Of a stretch of DNA of 64,000 bases, positions 1-12,500 are shown one piece after another (position 1 is the stretch's first letter; each line of letters starts with the position of its first letter). The translations under genes and the position numbers were made by a program. Below the pieces are notes generated by a model that saw nothing but the letters and a program-made list of their open reading frames with translations, was not told where the DNA came from and did no database searches. This DNA comes from Tridacna crocea (lineage: Eukaryota > Mollusca > Bivalvia > Cardiida > Cardiidae): assembly GCA_943736015.1 (NCBI GenBank), contig OX031073.1, positions 25,137,210-25,201,209 on the forward strand, written 5' to 3'.

Positions 1-66
1 AGCATGTTCTGCTCAGTCTGACCATGATCTATACTGATCTTGAAAGATTCCTCGAGTCACACTTAA

Positions 67-287
67 CCCATTACCAAACGACAATATTTCATACTTGTCC
101 AAATCGAAAGCATTTCCAGACGACAAAATAAAAGTGACTGAAAATTTGAAAATTGTTTTGTGAAGGGTAGAAAACATTGTAGGGAAAGGAGAAAATGCTG
201 GTTACCAGCATTTTCTCCTTTTCCCACAATGTACTCTAAAGGCTTCTTTCTCAGGGGCGTCAAAAGTAGGGATTGTGTGGTAATGGG
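67..287. mobile_element. piggyBac-type MITE, copy 1 (family description)
   Basis: About 220 bp, flanked by TTAA at 63-66 and 288-291. Ends CCCATTACC / GGTAATGGG; most copies have CCCTTTACCAAAC / GTTTGGTAAAGGG. The centre is a hairpin: GGAGAAAATGCTGGTTACCAGCATTTTCTCC flanked by AACATTGT and ACAATG. TTAA duplication and CCC...GGG ends are the piggyBac signature. No transposase is encoded. At least 20 copies lie in this window in both orientations. Confidence 0.85.
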
Positions 288-633
288 TTAAGCGCCTAGA
301 GTTAACCGGAACAGTCCTAACATTATCAGTCAAGAACGAAGAAGTAAGAAGTCACGCTAATTATGTGGTTCGTTTTGTCAAAATTGACTCAGCTAATAAT
401 ACAATCTAGATCAAGATCGATCAGCACAATCTGCCGTCTGATCTTGATCTAGAGTATCAGCAAAGTTATCTGTTGTTGTGAAATGTGCTCTTGTGGTTAA
501 AATGAGTCAGGGTTTTCCCTATGGTGAAACATCCGTGAATTCGCTACCAATCAGAGATATGTTGGTGGAAAAAACATTGCCTTCATATTTAAGTCATCAT
601 TTGTGGAAAGGGCAATTAAATGCATCAACAAAC

Positions 634-664
634 GGTCTCTGTCTGTCTGTCTGTCTGTCTGTCT

Positions 665-703
<39 letters not shown>
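634..703. repeat. (CTGT)n/(CT)n microsatellite
   Basis: Six CTGT units followed by an unbroken CT run. No other content. Confidence 0.95.
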
Positions 704-706
<3 letters not shown>

Positions 707-981
707 ACAGACAGTAGTTCATTATTTATTTCTGTATCAGTTATGCATAAATCATGTACTGTGAAAACGGGGTTAAAATCACCTGCAAAAAGTATCGACT
801 CAGATCAGCCTGCGCAGTCCACGCAGGCTGACCTGAGTCGAAACGTTTTGCTGATTTGTTATATTTCTGCATTTCCAATGACCATTCTACATCATGGTTG
901 TTAAATAAAAATACATTTGACGGATCGGTCTATAATCATGTGTTTACTTGCTTGGTAAAATACACCAATTATATGTTTTAA

Positions 982-1189
982 CCCTTTCCCAAACAATCCC
1001 TGGTTTTTACGTGTCTGCAATAGTAGACTTTTGAAAACATTGTGGGAAAAGGAGGAAATGCTTGTAACCAGCATTTTCTCCTTTTCCCACAATTTTCTCT
1101 ACCCTATCATCTTTTCAGCAAGAGTTGAATTGTGGTCTGCAAATGCTTTCAATTTGGTCTTGTCCAAAAGTTTGTAGTTTGGGAAAGGG
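982..1189. mobile_element. piggyBac-type MITE copy
   Basis: TTAA at 978-981, TCAA on the right; ends CCCTTTCCC / GGGAAAGGG with the central hairpin intact. Confidence 0.85.
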
Positions 1190-1339
1190 TCAACCCCCCC
1201 CCCTTTTTTTTCCCAGAGCAAGACTCATTCATACAGCATTGGATGACATTGTTCACTGAATAATTTTGCCACATCCGGAACTGCTTCCATGGCCCAGTGG
1301 GCTTGGTAGACAGGGCGAAACTATTATAAGTCTTGTGTG

Positions 1340-1600
1340 ATTATTTCCCGCTAGATGGCATTCTACAAATACACATCTATTAAAATTGGGCATTCTGGGT
1401 ACAGAACCGGACTACTTTCCTAAGCGACAACCGTTACAGCCGGTCTGATTTCTCCTCAAATGTATTGATAAAAGCCATTTTCTTCATCGTTACTATATCG
1501 CGCGTATTACTACAAACCCCCCAACCCCCTCCCGCAATACTGGGGGAGTCATGCGTCATGGGAGACAGGTCGAATCTTCGAAGAATATGACATGCGCAGA
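1340..1600 (+). repeat. Dispersed repeat with CCCGCTAGATGGCATTCTAC end
   Basis: Same family at 4740-5110 (plus) and 51700-52085 (minus, between the two receptor tail exons). All share CCCGCTAGATGGCATTCTA at one side and GAATCTTCGAAGAATATGAC with GCGCAGACAACG at the other. No coding capacity. Confidence 0.75.
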
Positions 1601-1604
1601 CAAC

Positions 1605-1828
1605 GGGTCCTGAATGGCTCGGTGGTAAAGCGAATGACTTGTGACCTGAAGGTCCCGGGTATGAGCCTCACTAGCTCCATTGGATTTTTCATAGGAGTTT
1701 CCTTGGGCAAGACACTTCAGAGCCAAGCCTTGAACTGGTTTATCCCAGGAAACATGAATATGTGGGATGTCGCCGTGATATGACTGAAATAATGTTGAAA
1801 GCGGCGTAAAACTCCATTCAAGCCACTT
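1605..1828 (+). mobile_element. tRNA-derived SINE
   Basis: The head GGCTCGGTGGTAAAGCG and GGTCCCGGGTATGAGCC resemble the A and B boxes of a tRNA promoter. The tail part CGCCGTGATATGACTGAAAT followed by GAAAGCGGCG is a conserved SINE core shared with the copy at 29150-29418. Confidence 0.65.
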
Positions 1829-2026
1829 CCGGTTGACAAAGGAGCTTTTACCAAACAATGCCGTATTTTAAGGACCCCGAGAGAAAGAAGCCTTCTAAAA
1901 CCAAAATATTTGGAAAAGGAGCCAAAATGTTTGTTACTGGTATCTACCTTTCAGATTGAAATAAATCCGTTTTAAGTCATGTAATGTGTTTATCAAAGGG
2001 GATGGTCGCTTTCTTGTATAGCTTGC

Positions 2027-2277
2027 AACACGCGAAAAGGGGCATTCGGAAATTTGCGTAAAGTGTCGTCTCGGATCAGCCTGCGCAGTCCGCGCAGGCT
2101 GATCTGAGACGGCACTTTACGACTTCGTTAGATCTTGTCCCCTAGTAGTCTCCCATAAAATAGAAAAATACATGAAAACAGGAATTGTTGTTTCGGATTA
2201 GTCATCGCAGAGTGCACAGGTTGATTTGGGATGTTACTTTACGCAAATGTCCGAATTCCCCTTTTCGCGTGTTGCAG
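2027..2277. repeat. GC-rich palindromic MITE, full copy
   Basis: Outer arms GCAACACGCGAAAAGGGG and its complement near 2256-2277; inner palindrome CAGCCTGCGCAGTCCGCGCA centred near 2090. Fragments of the family occur at about 770-870, 4224-4390, 8240-8290, 11684-11795, 19999-20070, 38725-38860, 47685-47800, 54747-54810, 58708-58810 and 60280-60370. Confidence 0.8.
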
Positions 2278-2645
2278 ACCGTATCATTATTCATCTGTGC
2301 GTTTCCGCATAGCAGGCGAGGAATTTTATGAATGCATTTTACGTAATGCATGCATGCAACGATTTTCATACCACCTACGATTCTTGTTCTACCTGAAAGG
2401 CGAACGCAAATTGCCGAATCTGTCGAAATGACGTTTAGAAATTATTTTGGCAAACATGGATGTTGCTCGCCTGTCTTTTATTTACAAACCCACCATGAAA
2501 AGTCTCAGTATGCATATATATTATATTTCATTTGTCTATTTTTAGAAATGTTATGGGCTAAGAAATGTCGTGATTTAAGCTGGGGGATTATTTCCCCGTC
2601 ACAGTGAATATTTTCTCCTGCCGAAAATCTGGAACTACCTTTTTA

Positions 2646-4075
2646 GCTCACCTGAGCACAACGTGCTCAAGGGGAGCTTTTAGGATCACCCGGTGTCCGT
2701 CGTCCGTCGTCCGTCGTGCGTCGTCCGTCGGTCGTCGTCCGTCGTGCGTCGTGCGTCGTGCGTCGTCAACAATTCTTTAAACATCAACTCCTCCTAAACC
2801 GCTGGGCCAATTTGGACCAAACTTGGCAGGAATGTTCCTTAGGAGGTTCTCTTTTAAAATTGTTCACAGAATTTGATTCCATCAAAAGCTCTGGTTGCCA
2901 TGGCAACGAAATGGAACTTTTTAGCAAATTCTTTAAAAATCTTCTCCTCTGAAACCGCTAGTCCGATTTTAAAATAATTCCACAGATATGTTCCTTGGGT
3001 GACCCTTTTCAAAATTTGTTCGTGAAATTTTGATCCGTCCAAAAATGTGGCTCTGGTGAATGGGGGCTTCTTGCACTATACAGAAATGAAGGAATTCTTT
3101 AAAATTCTTCTCCTCTGAAACCGCTGGTCGGATTTTAAAATAATTTCACAGATATGTTCCTTGGGTGACCCTTTTTAAAAATTGTTCGTGAAATTTTGAT
3201 CCGTCAAAAAATGTGGCTCTGGGGAATGGGGGCTACTTGCACTATACAGAAATGAAGGAATTCTTAAAAAATCTTCCTTTCTGAAACCGCTCGTCAGATT
3301 TTGAAATAATTTTACAGAGTTGTTTCTTGGATGACCCTTTTCAAAAATTGTTCATGAAATTTTGATCCGTCAAAAAATGTGGCTCTGGTGAATGGGGGCT
3401 ACATGCACTATACAGAAATAAAGGAATTCTTAAAAAATCTTCTTCTCTGAATCCGCTGGTCAGATTTTGAAACTATTTCTCAGGGATGTTCTTTGGGTGA
3501 CCCTTTTCAAAAATTTGTTTGCGAAATTTTGATTGGTGAAGAAACATGGCTCTGATGAATGGGGGCTACTTGCACTATATGGAAATGAAGAAATTCTTGA
3601 AAATTCTTCTTCTCTGAAACGGCTGGTCAGATTTTGAAACAATTTCACAGAGATAATCCTTGGGTGACCCTTTTCAAAAATTGTTCACAAAATTTTGATC
3701 CGTCAAGAAACATGGCTCTGGTGAATGGGGGCTACTTGCACTATATGGAAATGAAGAAATTCTTGAAAATTCTTCTTATCTGAAACCCCTAGTCTGATTT
3801 TAAAATAATTTGACAGAGATGTTCCTTGGGTGACCCTTTTCAAAAACTGTAGATATAATTTTGATCTGTCATGAAACATGGCTCTTGTGAATGGGGGCTA
3901 CTTGCACTATACGGACATGAAATTCGTGAAAATTCTCTTTCTCTGAAACCCCTGGTCAGATTTTAAAAGAAATTTTCCGAAATGTTCCTTGGGTGACCCT
4001 TTTCAAAACTTGTTCGTAAATTTTGATCCATCAAGAAACATGGTTTGACAAGTTGTCAAAATTCCAGAGGGGGTC
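2646..4075 (+). repeat. Tandem array, about 167-bp unit, with AGCTCACCT head
   Basis: Starts AGCTCACCTGAGCACAACGT and a GTCCGTC simple repeat, then about seven degenerate units marked by CCTTGGGTGACCC and ATGGGGGCTACTTGCACTAT. Related in head and layout to 15050-17185. No coding frame persists. Confidence 0.85.
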
Positions 4076-4739
4076 CGGACCCCCGGTCCCATCTCTGGAT
4101 CCACGCATGGCTTTCCTGCTATTTTACATAAACAGTGGCACATGCTATGTAGAACAATGGAAGCTAAACAATAAGTTACTGCCTAATACTTTATAGGTTC
4201 TCGTCATTAACATTGTAATTATATATTGGGAAAACGCGAAATTGGGCCTTCGGACATTTACATAAAGTGTCGTCTCGGATCAGAAAATTACATAAACACG
4301 AAAAGTGTCGTTTTGGATTAGCCTGCTTAGACTGCGCAGTCTGCAGACGATACTTTACGCAAATGTCCCAATGCCCCCTTTCGCATGAGCTAATGTTTGA
4401 GATAAAATCTTAATATTGACTGTTTTATCTAAAATGGTCCTGACCTTTATGTTTAATAAATAAGCAGATATATAAACAGATCTTCGTCTATTATTCGGGA
4501 AGTTATATATAAACGGGAAGGTAAAGGTAACCAATTCAATACGTGCATTCCGCACGGAATATTTCCGTGATAATTTGGAACAAAACCGAAGGTAATCCCG
4601 TGTGATGCCGAGGGTAAAAATAGAATTTTAATTCTATGTAAATGATGTTGATCTGGGTCGGTTAAATGAAGTAGTACACGAAACTGCAAGAACATGTTAT
4701 TAAGCGAGCCTTTGGCGAGCGTAATGACTGTTCTTTGCA

Positions 4740-5110
4740 TTATCTCCCGCTAGATGGCATTCTACAAATACACATCTATCTAATTTGGGTATCCTTGGTA
4801 CAGAACCGGACTAACTTTCTAGGCGACAACGGTTACTTTGGATTTCAAACTAAATTAGCTCGTAAACGTTTACTCAATAAAACGCTACCTTGTGCGATTA
4901 GCAATGTAGAAATCTGGAGCTAAAAGAGGCATGATTTCTCCTCAAACATATTTATAAAAGACATTTTTCAATTGCTACTTTATAGCGCGTATTACTGCAA
5001 TTCCACCCCCACCCCCCCCCTCTACTTTTTGGGAGAGGGAGAGTGATGCATAATATAAGACAGGTCGAATCTTCGAAGAATATGACATGCGCAGACAACG
5101 CTGTTCTTTG
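4740..5110 (+). repeat. Second copy of the CCCGCTAGATGG repeat
   Basis: Longer than the copy at 1340-1600. Contains GTACAGAACCGGACTA and the run of C near 5000 that both copies share. Confidence 0.75.
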
Positions 5111-5201
5111 TGGACACACCTACGCGACAGAGCTCGTATCGAGCTAGAACTGCATAACTGTAAGTCCACTACCTTAACCACTAAGGTATCGACAAGATAG
5201 A

Positions 5202-5361
5202 GTTTATTTCATCAGCTTGTGGTAAATATGGGGAAATATTTACCGAAAAAGGGAAAGGTATACGCAAATAACGAGTGCCGTAGGGCACGGGTTATTTTCG
5301 CGGACCTTTCCCTTTTGAGGCAAATGTTTCCCCGTATTAACCACAAGCTGATGAAATAAAT
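5202..5361. repeat. Palindromic MITE (TTTATTTCATCAGCTTGTGG ends)
   Basis: Arms of about 70 bp that are reverse complements, centred on GTGCCGTAGGGCAC. Other copies at 38247-38418 and 45737-46213. Confidence 0.85.
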
Positions 5362-5384
5362 CATATATTATGATGTCGATCTGG

Positions 5385-6190
5385 CTCAACGGACTTTGAT
5401 TTTGGCATATATATGTAGTTTTGCTGTTGAGCTGGCCGTTGAGCTGGAATGTCGGGCTCGCTCAACAAGGCTGCTCTTGAGCTGAATATTGATTACTGAG
5501 CCTCGAGCTTACTTCACGGACCCTAATTATAGAAGAAATATCCACTGAGCACGTAATACAGTCACAATGATATTTATATGGATACCATTCTTTAGTATGG
5601 AATGATAGTTTACTATATACACAGATTTAACACGAACTACTATGTATCCAGCCACTTTGGTCGATAGTTTGGTCTTGTTAATTTAAAATACACCATAGCT
5701 TTCATGCGCGGATCCAGATATTTCTCTCAGGGGGAGTCCCACCAAAAACGCACTCATCTTATTATATGATACTTTGATTTCCGGATTTCAGTGGATGTAA
5801 GCCGTTTACAAGAAAAATCACGTTCCCAGTTCTAACCACAAAGAGGTCTCCACAATTAGAACCTTTTTTTTTTCTTATTATTTATTAATTTTCACGAATC
5901 CGACAACCACATTTCAAATGGCTCAAGAGCAGCCTTGTTGAGCGAGCCCGACATTCCAGCTCAACGGCCAGCTCAACAGCAAAACTACATATATATGCCA
6001 AAATCAAAGTCCGTTGAGCCAGATCGACATTCCAGCTCAACGGCCAGCTCAACAACAAAAGTACTAGATCCATGTCCGTTGAGCAAGCTCGACATTCCAG
6101 CTCAACCACCAGCTCAACAGCAAAAACGCATATGTATGTCAAAATCAAAGTCCGTTGGGCCAGCTCGACATTCCGGCTCAACGGCCAGCT

Positions 6191-6262
<72 letters not shown>

Positions 6263-6985
6263 ATCAAAGTCCCCTAAAGCCAGCTCGACATTCCAGCTCA
6301 ACCACCAGCTTAAAAGTTAAAATACTTATACATATGTTTCGATCAATGTCCGTTGAGCCAGCACACTCCAGCTCAACAGCCAGCTCAACAGCAAAAGTAC
6401 ACATATATATATTTCAAAATCAAAGTCCGTTGAGCCAGCCCGACATTCCAGCTCAACCACCAGCTCAACAGTAAAAATACGTATACTTATCGATCAATGT
6501 TCGTTGAGCAAGCTCGAAATTCCAGCTCAAAGGCCAGCTCAAGAGCACAAATACATATATATTTCAAAATCAAAGTCCGTTTAGCCGGCTCAACATTCTA
6601 GCTCAACCACCAGCTCAACAGTGAAAATACATTTGTATGTCAAAATCAAAGTCCGGTGAGCCAGCTCCACATTCCAGCTCAACGACCAGCTCAACAACAA
6701 AAATTCATTTCCGTTGAGCTAGCTCGACATTCCAGCTCAACCGCCAGCTCAACCGTAAAAATACTCAAAAGTAAAAATGTCAAAATCGAAGTCCGTTGGC
6801 TCAACATATGTATAAGTATTTCTACTGTTGAGCTGGCGGTTGAGCCGGAATGTCGAGCTGGCTCAACGGACTTTGATTGTGACATACATAATTATGTATT
6901 TTTGCTGTTGAGCTGGCCGTTGAGCTGGAATGTCGAGCTGGCTCAACAAGGCTGGTATTGATCTGCATGTTGATTACTGAGCGTC
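5385..6985. repeat. Satellite of about 90-bp units in opposed orientation
   Basis: Units carry GAGCTGGAATGTCGAGCTGG (or its complement) and CAACGGACTTTGATTTTG. They run forward at 5385-5520, reversed at about 5890-6800 and forward again at 6800-6985, with matching outer edges (TTCACGGACCCT at 5513 and 6990). Includes an A run and AT microsatellite at 6199-6259. A small array of the same unit is at 30295-30545. Confidence 0.85.
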
Positions 6986-7019
6986 GAGCCAACTTCACGG
7001 ACCCTTTTATTTATTCGTC

Positions 7020-7290
7020 TGTGAATGGATGGATGGATTGATGGATGCGTGGATGGATGCATGGATGCATGCATGTATGCATGCTTCGTTGGATGCGTGG
7101 ATTGATGAATGCATGGATTGATGGATGAATGGATAGACGCATGCATTCATGCATTGATGGATGCGTGGATTGATGGATGCATACATGCATGGAACGGACA
7201 GACGTATGGAAGGATGGACGAACTGCTGGACGGACGTACCGATTGATGGACCTTTTAAAGGGCGGATGGAAGGACGGATGGATGATTCTT
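7020..7290. repeat. GGAT/ATGC minisatellite
   Basis: Degenerate repeats of GATGGATGGATTGATGGATG and GCATGCATG. Open frames across it (His/Ser/Pro-rich) are an effect of repeat composition. Confidence 0.9.
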
Positions 7291-7584
7291 GACAAAAGAA
7301 TCCCGAAATAGACACTGCGAGAAGGCATTGCTTTTTGACAAGCTATAAAGAAAAATGTGTTTAGAGGAAGAACGATAATTATATAGTATGTGAGACCACA
7401 GTGAATAAATAGATCTAACAGGAAGAAGAGAAAAGAGAACGAACATTCTTTGAAAAACCATTAAAAACTTGAACTTAATAACGTCTATTAAAATCATCTT
7501 TTTGCAGTTTAACCCTTTATCACAAAATCTCGAGTTTAAACAAACCTGGAGTTGAAGGCTTTTAAAAACATTGTGAAGCCTCTT

Positions 7585-7770
7585 GAACCCTTTCCCAAAC
7601 AACCCTTGAGATAAAAAGCCTTCGAAAACATTGTGGGAACAGGAGAAAGTGTTGGCAACCAGCACTTTCTCCTTTTCCAACAATGTTTTCTACCCCGTCA
7701 TTATAGAATTTAACTATTTGCTTTCAAATAGGACATTTTAAAATTTTGTCACTTTGGTTAAGAGTTATTA
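7585..7770. mobile_element. piggyBac-type MITE copy, with a second fragment just before it
   Basis: Hairpin GTGTTGGCAACCAGCACTTT retained, right end decayed. A partial copy (about 7509-7580) abuts it, which suggests insertion next to or into an older copy. Confidence 0.7.
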
Positions 7771-7899
7771 ATGATAGATTAAAGACCATGAAAAGAGCCG
7801 GAACACCTCTCAGAAATACGCCGGTGAAAAGTTTGTATTCAAAACCTCGTTATAATGCTTTTCACGCTGAATAAAAAAAGAGAGGCGAATGCATATTTC

Positions 7900-8158
7900 C
7901 ATCCTCGGATACCCCGGGGTCTCCCTATTTGCTACGCTACATCGACCCCTGGGACAATTAATTGAATTTCCCTCGCTTTACCGCTGGCCGAATGCTGGCT
8001 TTTCATTGGTTCCATCATCATTTTGTGATGGGCGAATAGACTGTACGCTATGACGTTTCGTATCGATTTTCGGCGGCTGATTCAAAGTTTTATTAGTCAA
8101 TTGTCCCAGGGGTCGATGTAGCGTAGCAAATAGGGAGACCCCGGGGTATCCGAGGATG
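7900..8158. mobile_element. Foldback MITE with long inverted ends and 9-bp target duplication
   Basis: Inverted ends of about 58 bp (CATCCTCGGATACCCCGGGG at the left, its exact complement at the right), flanked by the direct repeat GCATATTTC at 7891-7899 and 8159-8167. A 9-bp duplication with long inverted ends is typical of Mutator-like elements. The 140-bp interior encodes nothing. Confidence 0.88.
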
Positions 8159-8567
8159 GCATATTTCTTTCAGTCATAATTTCTCTACAGACTGAATTAA
8201 TTTGAATATGTTGGTGATGTAAAAGAATATTCTAACTGAAAAACTTCTACCCAGATCAGCCTGCGTGGACTGACCTAGGACTGCACATTTTACCCTCTTT
8301 TCAGATAACATGGCTTAATAATAGGCAGAAATTTAAAATCAGTTGCATATGGATTTTTTTTTTTTTGAAAGTGTACATATTAGTCTTCTGCTAAAAAAAA
8401 GATAGACAAAAAGTTTGTCGGGAGTTAGGTGTCAAGGTAACTGTACCGACCCTGACCTACGCACTGTAGGTTGGGGTATCGGGTGTCAGTCTAAAAGTTC
8501 AAGAGCGCTGTTTTATTTGGTAGAATAGTATGCTTCATTACATCTCAAAAATGTTGTTATCAGAAAA

Positions 8568-8569
8568 TC

Positions 8570-8630
<61 letters not shown>

Positions 8631-8689
8631 GTCTCTCTGTCTCTGACTGTTTCTCTGTCTCTCTCTTTCTCCCTGTCTCTGTTTGTTTT

Positions 8690-8720
<31 letters not shown>

Positions 8721-8964
8721 TTCTGTCTCTGTTTGTGTCTGTTTGTCTCTGTCTCTCTTTGTCTCCGTCTGTCTCTGTCTCCGTTTGTCTCTGTCTCTCT
8801 CTTTTTCTCTGTCTCTGTCTGACTCTGTCTCTGTCTGTCTATGTTTGTCTCTGTCTGTCTATGTTTGTCTCTGTCTGTCTCTGTGTTTCTGTCTGTTTCT
8901 GTGTCGTCCCTCTCTCTCTCTCTCTGTGTCTCTGTCTCTGTCTCCGTCTCTTTCTCTTTCTCTG

Positions 8965-9025
<61 letters not shown>

Positions 9026-9138
9026 TTCTCTCTCTGTTTGTCTCTGTTTGTCTCTGTCACTGTCTCAGTCTCTGTCTCTGTCTCTGTCTCTGTCTCTCTC
9101 TCTCCCTCTCTCTGTTTGTCTCTGTCTCTGTCTCAGTC

Positions 9139-9232
<94 letters not shown>

Positions 9233-9242
9233 GCTCTCTTCT
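8568..9242 (+). repeat. CT / CTGT-rich microsatellite tract upstream of the receptor start
   Basis: About 675 bases, almost pure pyrimidine with scattered G, ending 195 bases before the receptor ATG. Because CTCTGT repeats contain no stops, all three plus frames are open, and one runs in frame into exon 1. It could act as a GAGA-type regulatory tract, but nothing proves that. Confidence 0.9.
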
Positions 9243-9436
9243 GCCTCGTCTTCGTCGTCGATTCGGTCTATGTCTTTTTCACCATCATCATTATTATCAG
9301 CGTTGTCATTCTCGTGGTTATTCAGTATTATTCTTTTTGCACTCTCAAATCATTATCATTTTACAGTTGGCTGGACAGCAACCAGGACCATATGAGACAA
9401 CGAATTCCACAGCGGGTTTTTTTCAAAGAAGGGACG

Positions 9437-9500
9437 ATGATAAGGAACCTGTGGGTTGCAGCTGTGGTGCTGACGGTGTGTGCGGCTGTAGCAGAAGGAG
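9437..9500 (+). CDS. Receptor exon 1: start codon and signal peptide
   Basis: Encodes residues 1-21, MIRNLWVAAVVLTVCAAVAE then G: a short basic start, a hydrophobic core and small residues before the likely signal-peptidase site. The ATG at 9437 has A at -3. Donor GTAAGG follows, in phase 1. The frame stays open upstream through the CT-rich tract, with another in-frame ATG about 45 bases earlier, but that would put a long non-signal segment in front of the signal peptide, so 9437 is preferred. Any 5' untranslated exon further upstream cannot be seen. Confidence 0.85.
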
Positions 9501-12500
9501 GTAAGGTCGTATGTTTGAATCTTTAATTTGTCGCAGTGCCCGAATTCTGAAAGGTCCGCTTGTAGCGTATGAGGGTAAACCCTTTACCACGTAATATCGA
9601 CTTCTAACGACCCTGGGGAAGAAGCCTATAGAAAACATTGTGGAAAAAAAGAAGAAAATGCTGGTAACCAGCATTTTCTCCTTTTTTCCACAATGTTTCT
9701 ACCCAATCATAGAAAAAATCGTATTAATGGAGCCATGTTGAAATTGTCGTCTGCTTCTGTTTTGAATTTGGACTAGTCTAAAATGTTGTTTGGTTAAGAG
9801 TTAAATACCAAACGGATTAGAATTGATTGAATTTAAGGGACCGTTTCCATCAGCCATTTAAATAATTTGCCAAACAATACCATCTTTTACAGAGACTTAA
9901 AAAGGCTTTTGAAAACATTTGTTGGAAATGGAGAAAACGCTGGTAACCGGCATCTTCTCCTTTTCCCACAATGTTTACTATCCTTTCAAAAATAAATCCC
10001 ATTTTTACGACACCTTAAATTTCTGTCCGCCATGTCCACTGGCCGAAACAGTGAGATACAATTAGTGGTGAATTTCTTCCACAGAAACAAAGTCAGTGGT
10101 CCAAATTACACAGCGCATATACAGACAAACATCATGCATAGAAAAATAGGAACGTCATTTTTTTTTTTGTTTAAATAATAACCTAGAGCTCTTAGCAGTT
10201 TTTTTTTTTCTAGCAAGGTCAGTCTTTCGCTTGCGGGAAGTGTAGATCATAATCAGACTGTACAGTCTTAAATACACTTGCAAACACCCTTGGTGTAGCA
10301 ATGTTTTGGTATGTTTATTGGGTAAATAAGTGTTAGGGACTGATCTTCAAAAGTGCTTTTAGAATCACTTTTGTTATAAGATAATGTTTGTACTAAAATT
10401 TCCGACTTCGCTAATTTCCGTTAGAATTTACCCATCTACTTCAAGCAGGATATATATGGATGATTTTAATCCAAAACTTCAAAGAAACATCATAAAAGGT
10501 GGAAAAGTCGTATTTGAGTTTTTTTTTTTTTTTATCTTTCATGATGTTTCTGTAAAGTTTTGGATGAAAATCACACAAATATAGAATTATCCATTTTGAA
10601 GTACATAGGTGAATTCTAAAGAAAGATAGCGAAGTTGAAAATTTATTACAAATCTCTGTAGTTACGGGAGATCAGTCCTTCCTTACTGCATAGCTTTCCC
10701 GTATAAAATCAGTACCTGACAACTGCGTCAGATAGATATCTCTTTGGCTCAGTGGTTATTTATTGGTCTTTTAATCCTTGAAAAACAAGGTTGTTTGTCC
10801 CTTCAGGGGTTCGTAGGATGGTGGCGCGTCCGTGATTGGCCATTGAGCTATTAATCGCATTTGTTGTCCAAAAAACGGCCTTCCTGTCTAATAAGGCTTT
10901 GAGTCATCAATAAATGATGACTTTAAGAGGAAGTCTGTTACGGGAGACCACCCCTTTCTTACTGCATAGTTTTCACGTATAAAATCAATACCTGACAACT
11001 GTATCAGAGAAATATCTCTTTGGCTCAGTCGTTATGGTACTGGTCTTTTAACCTCGAAAAACGGGGATACTTGTCCCTTCAAGGGTTCGTAGGATGAGGG
11101 CTCGTCCGTGATTGGCCATTGAGCTATTAATCGCATTTGTTGTCCAAAAACGGCTTTCCCGTATAAAATCAATACCTGACAACTGTGTCAGAGAGATATC
11201 TCTTTGGCTCAGTGGTTATGGTATTGGTCTTTTAACCTCGAAAAACAAGGATATTTGTCCCTTCAAGGATTTGAATCCCGCCAGATCCGGTTTGTATTTG
11301 GGCTATGCATTTCTTTGTTTCTTTGTTACGGACTTTGTTCGTAAGACCGTTTTATTAAGAAGGTAGTTCTAACAGCGCTTTATCGTGGCATAACAAAATT
11401 CAACCTACATGTACTTCAGGTCTACCATTTGGCTCAAACCAAGAATGCGAGGAAGGCTGGAAATTTTTCGAAGACAACTTTAGGAACGGAATGTGTTTCC
11501 GGGTAACGGCAGCACCGATGTCATGGCAACGGGCACAGGAGTACTGCCAACGGGACATCGCCCACCTTCTCAACTTGGACCCGATTTCCATGTTTAATTC
11601 TTTTGATCCGTTTATCGAGTCACAGGAGCGTCTGACAGAGTATTTGTTTCAAGGTAAATGAAGGCTTTATCCGAATTCTGCTCCATGAGAATGGGACTTA
11701 ATACATCTGCAAAAACGTATCGACCAATGTCAGCCTGCGCATGCGCAGTACGCGCAGGCTGACATTGGTCGATACGTTTTGGCAGTTTTTCCTTTCTAAT
11801 TAAAAAAATCGTCTTTCTATCGTGGTTTATCGTTCAATAAACCACAGTTGTGAGTTATGAGACACAATAAATAATCCACGAGAGCGATAGTCTTAGTGTT
11901 TTATTCATTGCGCCTCATAACTCACAGCGTGGTTTGTTTAGGAAATAATCTTCTTTCTATCATTGTTAATCCTTCAATAAACCACAGTTGTGAGTTATGA
12001 GGCACAATAAATAATCCACAAGGGCGATAGCCCGACTGCTTTATTTATTGCACCTCATAATTCACTGCGTGGTTTATTGAACGATAACCCTAGATAGAAA
12101 GAAGATTATTTCGATTCTAACATGACCAAATCTTAATGAAAGGAAAACAAGTTCATACTTACAGTAAAAAGGCGGATGCAGATTATATTCCATTGAATAA
12201 CTTACTGACTGACTTTATTCAAGATGACGTCACTTTACGTAGAATGACGTCAATCTCGATGGAATAACGTAAATTTTACCATGTTTTCGTTGCATTGTAT
12301 TTATAGAGACGAATTCACGTGTCATGTTACAATTAAGAAATAATCTACTTTCTGCCTTGGTTTATCATTCAATAAACCACAGTTGTGAGTTATGAGGCAC
12401 AATATATAATCCACGAGGACCATAGCCGGAGTGATTTATTTATTGCGCCTAAAAAACTCAAAACGCGGTTTATTGAACGATAAACCACAACAGAAAGAAG

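Noticed and set aside
5885-6474. Open frames of 138-179 codons on both strands
   Set aside because: They follow the 90-bp AGCTCAAC satellite and an AT microsatellite; repeated composition, no domain.
6943-7328. His/Ser/Pro-rich open frames on the minus strand
   Set aside because: Products of the GGAT/ATGC minisatellite.
8683-9526. Long Ser/Leu/Cys-rich open frames of 184-273 codons
   Set aside because: They are translations of the CT/CTGT microsatellite, which lacks stop codons. Only the last 21 codons of one frame (from 9437) are kept, as receptor exon 1.
10725-11290. tRNA genes suggested by GGCTCAGTGGTT and TTTGAATCCCG
   Set aside because: No complete cloverleaf can be drawn; spacing and repetition fit tRNA-derived SINE heads.
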